A stretch of DNA of 64,000 nucleotides from Palsa-739 sp036512155. Its GTDB lineage: Bacteria; Actinomycetota; Thermoleophilia; Gaiellales; Gaiellaceae. The position numbers and the translations under genes were made by a program. Below the pieces are notes generated by a model, which searched no databases, was not told the DNA's origin, and saw only the letters and a list, made by a program, of their open reading frames with translations. Below are positions 57,991 to 64,000 of this stretch, one piece after another (within the stretch, counting starts at the first letter, position 1; each line of letters begins with the position of its first letter). The stretch is taken from positions 1-64,000 of the forward strand of contig DATCBD010000036.1 of the NCBI GenBank assembly GCA_036512155.1. The letters are read 5' to 3'.

Positions 57991-59124
57991 CTACTCGAGG
58001 GGAATGAGCGAGGCTTCGGCCATCGCGAGCGCAGCCGGCTTCGCCATCTTCAGGCGCTTCGGGCGATGCATTCCCTCCGCGATCCATTTGTCGATTTCGA
58101 AGAACAGTTCCTCGATGAGGATGTCGGACGACACTTTCTTCAGCACGTGTCCGTGTGCGTAGATGAAGCCGACGTCGCGCCCGCCCGCGATGCCGAAGTC
58201 GGCGTCGCCGCTCTCCCCCGGCCCGTTGACGGCACAGCCGAGGACAGCGACCTCGAACGCCTGCGGATAGTTCGCCAGCCGCGTCTCCACCTCTTCGGCG
58301 AGCGTGTGCACGCCGACGTTGTCGCGACCGCATGACGGGCAGGCGATCATCACCGGCCCTCGCTCGCGGAGCCCGAGCGCTTTGAGGATCTCGAACGCCG
58401 TCTTCGGCTCCTCGACCGGGTCGGCGGACAGCGAGACGCGGATCGTGTCTCCGATCCCCTCGGCGAGCAGCGTGCCGATGCCGACCGCGCTCTTGATCGA
58501 GCCGCTGAAGACCGTCCCCGCCTCGGTGACACCGAGATGGAGCGGATAGGGGACGCGCTCGGCGAGCATGCGATACGCGCGGATCATCGTCGGCACGTGG
58601 CTCGACTTGACCGAGATCTTGAAGTCGTAGTAGTCGAGCGATTCGAGCAGGCGCACCTCCTCGAGGGCTGCCTCCATGAGCGCCTCTGCCTGGTCGCTGT
58701 GCGCGATGTCCTCGAGATGCTTCGGCAGCGAGCCGGAGTTCGCGCCGATCCGCATCGGGATGCCCTTCGCCTTCGCCGCGCGAACGACCTCGGCCACCTT
58801 GTCCGGCCCGCCGATGTTGCCCGGGTTGATGCGGACGGCGGCGACGCCCTGCTCGATCGCCTTCAACGCAAGGGAAGCGTTGAAGTGGATGTCGGCGATG
58901 ATCGGCACCGGGGAAAAGCGGACGATCTTGCCGAGCGCCTCAGCGTCCTCCGTCTTCGGCACCGCCACGCGCACGATCTCGCACCCCGCCGAGACGAGCT
59001 CGGCGATCTGTGCGGTCGTCGCCGGCACGTCGTGCGTCTTCGTCGTCGTCATCGACTGGACGACGATGGGCGCGCCGCCGCCGATCTTCACGCCGCCGAC
59101 CGAGATCTGCCGTGTGCTCGCCAT
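57991..59124 (-). CDS. ispG: 4-hydroxy-3-methylbut-2-en-1-yl diphosphate synthase IspG
   Basis: Penultimate step of the MEP isoprenoid pathway; [4Fe-4S] enzyme. 377 residues. Cluster cysteines are in CPSCGRDN and in VLGCAVNGPGES. N-terminal motif VQSMTTTKT. dxr of the same pathway is two genes upstream, and uppS uses the products. Confidence 0.96.
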   Translation of the reverse strand: MASTRQISVGGVKIGGGAPIVVQSMTTTKTHDVPATTAQIAELVSAGCEIVRVAVPKTEDAEALGKIVRFSPVPIIADIHFNASLALKAIEQGVAAVRINPGNIGGPDKVAEVVRAAKAKGIPMRIGANSGSLPKHLEDIAHSDQAEALMEAALEEVRLLESLDYYDFKISVKSSHVPTMIRAYRMLAERVPYPLHLGVTEAGTVFSGSIKSAVGIGTLLAEGIGDTIRVSLSADPVEEPKTAFEILKALGLRERGPVMIACPSCGRDNVGVHTLAEEVETRLANYPQAFEVAVLGCAVNGPGESGDADFGIAGGRDVGFIYAHGHVLKKVSSDILIEELFFEIDKWIAEGMHRPKRLKMAKPAALAMAEASLIPLE

Positions 59125-59135
59125 CTCAGGCCAGT

Positions 59136-60365
59136 TTAGCCAGGCGCATTCCCACCGAGGTCGTGCTGGAGGGCGATCACCCAGATCAAGATAATCAGAG
59201 CAAAGCCGATCACGGACACGCGCTCGTACACCTCACGGGCGAGCGCCCGGCGGCGCACCCCCTCGATGATCGAGAAGAGGATGTGGCCGCCGTCGAGCGG
59301 CAACAGCGGCAGCAGGTTGAGCAGCGCGAGCGACATGCTCACGAGGCCGACGATCTGGAGGTAGTAGTTGAACCCAACCTTCAGCGCGGCCGCCGAGATC
59401 CGGACGATGCCGACCGTGCTCGTCAGCTGTGTGTGGCCGTGACTGTGAAAGAGGGAGCCGAATGCGGCGAAGGTGCCGGTGACGACCGTCCAGCAGTCCG
59501 ATGCGGCGCGGCTCGCGCTGTGGCCCAACGAATACGTCACGAGCTTCGCCGCCGGCTCGAAGCCCCAGATCCAGCGGCCCTGAAGGCGAATCGTCTTCCG
59601 CGGCCCGAGAGTGATCGTGTGCCCGCCGCGATCGACTGTGACCGTGATCGCCCTGCCGTGGCTGCTCCGGATGAGACGCGAGACGGTGTCGAACGTCGTC
59701 GCCCGCCTGCCGTCGACGGCGACGACGTGGTCGCCCGCCTGCAGCCCGGCAGCCGCTGCCGGCGTGTGGGCGGTGACGGCTGCGACCTCGTTAGTCGGCT
59801 GCGAGCTCGGTGCACCGGTCGCGTACACCGTCGTGAAGATGAGGAAGGCCACGAGCACGTTCGCGAGCGGCCCGGCGGCGATGACGGCGATCCGCTTCCA
59901 GGTCGCCTGTCGCCAGTACGCGTCGGAGCTTGTTCCCTCGTCCACCTCGCGCAGCGCGCGATTCGCCGAGCGGCGTGCGGCTTTGGTGAGCTCCGACTGC
60001 TCGACGGCCTGCCGCAGCTCGGGGATGTGTGCCCGCGCGCCTTCGAGGTCATCGGCATCGAGGAAGCGGCGCACCTTCTGCATGACGGGCGCGAGCGACG
60101 CGTCCTCGTGCAGCGCGGGTCCCATGAACGCTTCGAGGTCGCTGCCTGCCGGACGATGCATGCCGGGGATGCGGACGTAACCGCCGAGCGGGATTGCGCC
60201 GATGCCGTATTCGATCCCTCTCCGCTTGACCTTCGCGACCGCGGGCGGGAACCCGATGTAGAACGCGCGCGGCCGCATGCCCACGGCGAGCGCGACCGTG
60301 AAGTGCCCGAGCTCGTGCAGGAACACGAGGAGCACAAGGCCCAGGATGACGGTGACCCAGATCAT
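59136..60365 (-). CDS. rseP: Membrane zinc metalloprotease RseP (site-2 protease)
   Basis: M50 intramembrane protease, 409 residues. HELGHF (zinc ligands) is in the first helix, a PDZ domain (AAGLQAGDHVVAVDGRR) is in the middle and LLPLDGGHILF supplies the third ligand near the end. A Lys/Glu-rich insertion of about 90 residues after the first helix is longer than in E. coli RseP. Relatives cleave anti-sigma factors. It overlaps dxr by 4 nt in the usual dxr-rseP-ispG order. Confidence 0.94.
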   Translation of the reverse strand: MIWVTVILGLVLLVFLHELGHFTVALAVGMRPRAFYIGFPPAVAKVKRRGIEYGIGAIPLGGYVRIPGMHRPAGSDLEAFMGPALHEDASLAPVMQKVRRFLDADDLEGARAHIPELRQAVEQSELTKAARRSANRALREVDEGTSSDAYWRQATWKRIAVIAAGPLANVLVAFLIFTTVYATGAPSSQPTNEVAAVTAHTPAAAAGLQAGDHVVAVDGRRATTFDTVSRLIRSSHGRAITVTVDRGGHTITLGPRKTIRLQGRWIWGFEPAAKLVTYSLGHSASRAASDCWTVVTGTFAAFGSLFHSHGHTQLTSTVGIVRISAAALKVGFNYYLQIVGLVSMSLALLNLLPLLPLDGGHILFSIIEGVRRRALAREVYERVSVIGFALIILIWVIALQHDLGGNAPG

Positions 60366-61408
60366 GCGACGGGGATCGCGCGGGCTGCGCGATCAGCCTC
60401 CACCAGGTCGGCGAGGTCGCGCGCAGGCGATCCGTCCGCGCGCTCGAGGGCGTCCGCCACGATCTCCGCGATCGCGAGGAACGGCAGCCGGCCCTCGAGG
60501 AACGCGGCCACGCCGACTTCGTTCGCGGCGTTGAAGACACAGGGATAGGTTCCGCCCTTCTCCCCCGCTTCGCGCGCGAGCGCGAGCATCGGGAACGTCT
60601 CGACATCCGGTGCCTCGAAGACGAGCGAGAGCGACGCCAGATCGAGCGGCGCCAGAGGCGTCGCGGCGCGCTCGGGATAGGTGAGCGCATACGAGATGGG
60701 CGCCCGCATGTCGGGATAGCCGAGGTGCGCGAGTGTCGCGCCGTCGCGGAAGCGCACGAGCGAGTGCACGATCGACGTCGGCTGCAGGACGACCTCGATG
60801 CGCTCATACGGGACGGCGAACAGGAAGTGCGCCTCGATCAGCTCGAGCCCTTTGTTCGCGAGCGTCGCCGAGTCGACGGTGATCTTCGGCCCCATGCGCC
60901 ACGTGGGATGCGCGAGGGCCTCCTCCGGCGTCACCGCCGTGAGCTCGTCGCGGGTGCGACCGCGAAACGGCCCGCCCGATCCGGTGAGGACGAGGGAGTC
61001 GACCTGTTCCGGCTCACGGCCCTCGAGGCACTGGAAGAGCGCCGAGTGCTCGCTGTCGACCGGGAGGATCCGCCCGCCGCCGCGCCGCCGCGCCTCGAGC
61101 GCGAGCTCTCCGGCCGCGACGAGGCTCTCCTTGTTCGCGAGCGCGAGATCCACGCCGTGCTCGAGCGCCCACAGCGTCGCGTGCACGCCGGCGAAGCCGA
61201 CGACCGCGTTGAGGACGACGTCCGGCTCGGCCCGGTCGAGGAGCTCGGTGAGGTCGCCGCCGACCTGCTTGACCGGCGCGTCGACGTTGTCCAGCGGCGA
61301 GGAGCCGGAGGCGACGGCGCAGAGCTCAAGCCCCGGGTGCGCTTCGACGATCTCGATCGCCTGGCGCCCGATCGACCCCGTGGCGCCGAGAAGAGCGACG
61401 CGCTTCAC
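60362..61408 (-). CDS. dxr: 1-deoxy-D-xylulose 5-phosphate reductoisomerase
   Basis: First committed step of the MEP pathway. 348 residues: NADPH-binding GATGSIGRQAIEIV, ANKESLVAAGE, metal-binding PVDSEHSALFQCLEG and the LTGSGGPFR active-site loop. It ends 4 nt into rseP and follows cdsA by 18 nt. Confidence 0.96.
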   Translation of the reverse strand: MKRVALLGATGSIGRQAIEIVEAHPGLELCAVASGSSPLDNVDAPVKQVGGDLTELLDRAEPDVVLNAVVGFAGVHATLWALEHGVDLALANKESLVAAGELALEARRRGGGRILPVDSEHSALFQCLEGREPEQVDSLVLTGSGGPFRGRTRDELTAVTPEEALAHPTWRMGPKITVDSATLANKGLELIEAHFLFAVPYERIEVVLQPTSIVHSLVRFRDGATLAHLGYPDMRAPISYALTYPERAATPLAPLDLASLSLVFEAPDVETFPMLALAREAGEKGGTYPCVFNAANEVGVAAFLEGRLPFLAIAEIVADALERADGSPARDLADLVEADRAARAIPVA

Positions 61409-61426
61409 GGAGTCAGTGTAGGTGCC

Positions 61427-62230
61427 TCATGCATGCCCAAGGCCGAGCAGGAGGAAGTACGCCGCCGGTGCGGCAAACAGCAGCGCGTCCACGCGGTCGA
61501 GGATGCCGCCGTGGCCGCCAAGCAGCCGTCCCGTGTCCTTGACCTGCATGTCGCGCTTCAGCATCGACTCGAACAGGTCCCCGGCCACCGAGGCGAGCAC
61601 GACGACGCCGCCGAGGACCACCGACTGCCACACGTTGAGATACGTGTGCCGCGTGTCGTACAGCGCGACGAACGAGACGAAGATCCCTGCGAGGGCGCCG
61701 ATGACGAAGCCCTCCCACGTCTTCCCGGGTGAGAGCGTCGGCGCGAGCTTGTGCCGTCCGAGCAGCCGGCCGCCGAAGTACGCGAGCGTGTCGTTCGCCC
61801 ACACGGTCAGGAGAACGGTGAACGCGAGCAGCCGGCCGTGATCGTGCGGATGACGCAGGAGAAGCAGAAAGCCCAGCCCGAACCCGATCCAGGCGGCCCC
61901 GAGCACGGTGGCGCCGATCGCCACGGTCGACGGCGCGCGCGTCCTCGCGAGCGCGCTCGCGGCGAACGCGAACAGGAACGTCGCGAGCAGGCCGCCGAGC
62001 ATCCATGCGAGGCCGTTCGTCTCCGCCACGGTCAGCGCCAGCGCGACGCCGAGATAGATCGCCGGCGCGAGCGGCCGCAGCGGCCTGGCGACGGTGACGA
62101 ACTCGTGGACGGCGACGAGGCTCGCGAGCAGAACGAGGACGTACAGCCACCAGCCGCCCAGCCAGACGATGCCCAGCACGACCGGGAGGCCGATGGCGCC
62201 CACGACGACGCGGGAGATGAGATTGGTCAT
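61427..62230 (-). CDS. cdsA: Phosphatidate cytidylyltransferase
   Basis: Makes CDP-diacylglycerol from CTP and phosphatidate. 267 residues, about seven helices. The signature region includes NDTLAYFGGRLLGRHKL, SPGKTWEGF and the C-terminal HGGILDRVDALLF. Its product feeds PgsA-type enzymes (30779). ATG 62230 overlaps the uppS stop by 4 nt. Confidence 0.95.
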   Translation of the reverse strand: MTNLISRVVVGAIGLPVVLGIVWLGGWWLYVLVLLASLVAVHEFVTVARPLRPLAPAIYLGVALALTVAETNGLAWMLGGLLATFLFAFAASALARTRAPSTVAIGATVLGAAWIGFGLGFLLLLRHPHDHGRLLAFTVLLTVWANDTLAYFGGRLLGRHKLAPTLSPGKTWEGFVIGALAGIFVSFVALYDTRHTYLNVWQSVVLGGVVVLASVAGDLFESMLKRDMQVKDTGRLLGGHGGILDRVDALLFAAPAAYFLLLGLGHA

Positions 62231-62925
62231 CGTCCGCCGAATCTGCGGCGCCGCTGCGCGTAGTCCTCCAACGCGCTGCGAAATTCCTCGGGCCCGAAGT
62301 CGGGCCACAGGGTGTCGGTGAAGACGTATTCCGAGTACGCCGACTGCCACAGGAGGAAGTTCGACAGCCGCAGCTCCCCGGAAGTGCGGATGACGAGATC
62401 CGGGTCCGGCATCGACGGCGCATACAACCGGCGCGCGAACGACTCCTCGTCGAACGGCCCTCCGTCCGCTGCGAGCCGGCGCGCTGCCTCGACGATCTCG
62501 GCCCGGCCGCCGTAGTCGAACGCGATCCAGAGGTGCAGGCGCCGAGCCGACACCGTCGCGCGCTCGAGCTCCTCCATCTTGTCCCGCAACCAATCCGGCG
62601 CGCGGTCGCGGCGACCGACGAACTGCGTGTGCACTCCCTCGCGCGCGAGGTCGTGCAGCTCGCGATCGATGGTGTCCCCGAAGATCTCCATCAGCGCCGA
62701 GACCTCGTCCTCGGACCGCGCCCAGTTCTCGGTCGAGAACGCGTATACGGCGAGCGATGCGACACCGACGTCCATGGCCGTCTCGACGACCGGTCGCAGC
62801 GCCTGCGAACCGGCGCGGTGGCCCTCCGCCACGTCGAGACCGCGGGCGGAGGCCCAGCGGCCGTTGCCGTCCATGACGATCGCGACCGCGCGCGGGATCT
62901 CGGTGAGGAGGTCGGTGGCGGTCAG
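62227..62925 (-). CDS. uppS: Isoprenyl transferase (undecaprenyl diphosphate synthase), apparent CTG start
   Basis: Cis-prenyltransferase building the polyprenyl carrier. 232 residues. Motifs: VAIVMDGNGRWA near the N-terminus, GHRAGSQAL, FSTENWARS and RTSGELRLSNFLLWQ. No ATG, GTG or TTG lies before the essential first strand. CTG 62925 overlaps the frr TGA (CTGA) directly after GGAGGT, the same arrangement as potB. Starting at the internal ATG of VMDGNG would remove that strand. Confidence 0.92.
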   Translation of the reverse strand: MTATDLLTEIPRAVAIVMDGNGRWASARGLDVAEGHRAGSQALRPVVETAMDVGVASLAVYAFSTENWARSEDEVSALMEIFGDTIDRELHDLAREGVHTQFVGRRDRAPDWLRDKMEELERATVSARRLHLWIAFDYGGRAEIVEAARRLAADGGPFDEESFARRLYAPSMPDPDLVIRTSGELRLSNFLLWQSAYSEYVFTDTLWPDFGPEEFRSALEDYAQRRRRFGGR

Positions 62926-63485
62926 ACCTCCATGACCTCCGCTTCTTTGTGCCGCAACAGGTCGTCGATCTGCTTCGTGTGGTCGTCGGTCAGCTTCTGC
63001 ACTCGCTCCTCGGCGCGATGCTCGTCGTCGGCTCCCACGTCGCCGCTGTCGACGAGCTCTTTCAGGTGTCGCATCGCGTCGCGACGGATGTCGCGCACCG
63101 CGACCCGGTGCCCCTCCGCGAGCCCGCGCACGACCTTGACGAGGTCCTTGCGCCGCTCTTCGGTGAGCTGCGGGATCGGAAGCCTGATCATCTTGCCGTC
63201 GTTCGACGGCGTGAGCCCGAGATCCGACTCCTGGATCGCCTTCTCGATGTTGCGGATGGAGCCTGGATCGAACGGCTGGATGGTGAGCATCCGGGCTTCC
63301 GGCACGCCGATGGTCGCGAGCTGCTTCAGCGGCGTCTTCGTGCCGTAGTAGTCGATCTCGATCCGGTCGAGCAGCGAAGCCGACGCGCGGCCGGTCCGCA
63401 CGGTGTTGAACTCGGCGCGCGAGTGCTCGACCGACTTCCCCATCCGCGCCTGCGCTTCCTGGATCAGATCGTCGACGGTTGCCAT
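62922..63485 (-). CDS. frr: Ribosome recycling factor
   Basis: Splits post-termination ribosomes with EF-G. 187 residues. Family landmarks: RMGKSVEHSRAEFNTVRTGRAS near the N-terminus, IRNIEKAIQESDLGLTPSNDG in the middle, and RRDAMRHLKEL. The stop codon overlaps the uppS start. pyrH follows upstream by 14 nt, the common pyrH-frr-uppS-cdsA-dxr order. Confidence 0.97.
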   Translation of the reverse strand: MATVDDLIQEAQARMGKSVEHSRAEFNTVRTGRASASLLDRIEIDYYGTKTPLKQLATIGVPEARMLTIQPFDPGSIRNIEKAIQESDLGLTPSNDGKMIRLPIPQLTEERRKDLVKVVRGLAEGHRVAVRDIRRDAMRHLKELVDSGDVGADDEHRAEERVQKLTDDHTKQIDDLLRHKEAEVMEV

Positions 63486-63499
63486 CCTGCTCCGCCCTC

Positions 63500-64000
63500 C
63501 TAGTGCGTCTCGATGACCGTTCCGACCTTCTCGCCCGCAACGACGCGCGCGATGTTGCCGTCGGCGAGCTCGAACACGTGGATCGTGAGCTTGTTGTCCA
63601 TGCAGAGCGAGAGCGCCGTCGTGTCCATCACGCGCAGACCGCGCTCGATCGCCTCCAGGTGCGTGAGCTTCGGGATGAAGGCCGCGCTCGGATCGACCCG
63701 CGGGTCGCCGTCGTACACGCCTGCGACACCGTTCTTCGCCATGAGGATCGCGTCGGCGCCGATCTCGAGCGCGCGCAGCGAGGCGGCGGTGTCGGTGGTG
63801 AAGAACGGGTTGCCGGTGCCGGCGGCAAAGATGACGATGCGGCCCTTCTCCAGATGACGGATGGCGCGACGCCGGATGTACGGCTCCGCTACCTCAGCGA
63901 CGGCCAGCGCCGACTGCACCCGCGTGACCGCACCCTGCCGCTCGAGCGCATCCTGGAGCGCAAGCGCATTGAGCAGCGTGGCGAGCATTCCCGCGTAGTC
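63500..64000 (-). CDS. pyrH: Uridylate kinase PyrH (5' end outside the window)
   Basis: Partial: the last 166 codons of UMP kinase, with the frame still open at 64000. It phosphorylates UMP to UDP. Amino-acid kinase motifs: YAGMLATLLNALALQDALE, IFAAGTGNPFFTTDTAA, KNGVAGVYDGDPR and the C-terminal MDTTALSLCMDN. The window ends inside the gene before the N-terminal glycine loop. Confidence 0.95.
   Translation of the reverse strand, partial: DYAGMLATLLNALALQDALERQGAVTRVQSALAVAEVAEPYIRRRAIRHLEKGRIVIFAAGTGNPFFTTDTAASLRALEIGADAILMAKNGVAGVYDGDPRVDPSAAFIPKLTHLEAIERGLRVMDTTALSLCMDNKLTIHVFELADGNIARVVAGEKVGTVIETH

Overview
The window is about two-thirds G+C and almost fully coding. Gene content and order point to a deep-branching actinobacterium, most likely class Thermoleophilia (Gaiella or Solirubrobacter side). 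The evidence is recA-recX-rny, MurT/GatD, a GarA-FtsR pair, a single-motif RsiG-like protein, a Tad pilus locus and an actinobacterial pattern of leaderless promoters. The class assignment is inference; a marker-gene tree would settle it.

Layout. 1-3.6 kb: recA, recX, rny. 3.6-7.8 kb (minus): a DrrAB-type ABC exporter, an exported membrane protein and a DMT transporter. 7.8-14.6 kb: miaB and miaA, then a lysine/diaminopimelate block (dapF on plus; dapD, dapC, dapE on minus). The DapF homologue has serine at both catalytic cysteine positions. 14.6-16.7 kb: hflX, dut and a Nudix hydrolase. 16.8-18.9 kb: the lipid II amidation pair gatD-murT. 18.9-26.2 kb: a HEAR-repeat protein, a cupin, a class II amidotransferase, two convergent sigma-70 genes, a nucleotidyltransferase, several small or unknown genes, and the only long gene-poor stretch (about 23.96-24.46 kb). 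That stretch holds what looks like an undescribed structured RNA with its own promoter and terminator.

26.2-31.3 kb (minus): pgsA, a ManC-like/mutase-like fusion, an rsiG-like gene, garA-like FHA, ftsR-like MerR and apt. 31.4-33.3 kb: a GH99-like glycosidase and a HutF-like deaminase. 33.3-43.9 kb (minus): a Tad/Flp pilus locus with unusual parts. These are a von Willebrand A domain fused to TadB, a 416-residue coiled coil, a second Flp pilin without a normal start codon, and at the distal end an ECF sigma factor that runs into a membrane segment and a roughly 300-residue Thr/Gly/His-rich tail. I consider this locus and the RNA the best candidates for something new.

44-47.8 kb: DUF192, tRNA-Pro overlapping the end of a GT87-like gene, a second polytopic membrane protein and proline dehydrogenase. 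47.8-54.6 kb: one operon for polyamine uptake and breakdown (aminotransferase, potA, potD, potB, potC, aminobutyraldehyde dehydrogenase). A large palindromic element sits between potB and potC. 54.6-64 kb (minus): an exported Ig-like-repeat protein, then pyrH (cut by the window end), frr, uppS, cdsA, dxr, rseP, ispG, proS and an XRE regulator, which join translation, isoprenoid and lipid-carrier synthesis.

Two traits recur. Many transcription units show a TANNNT box 6-8 nt before the start codon, as expected for leaderless mRNAs. Two genes (potB, uppS) have no ATG/GTG/TTG at the right place and appear to start at CTG overlapping the upstream TGA.
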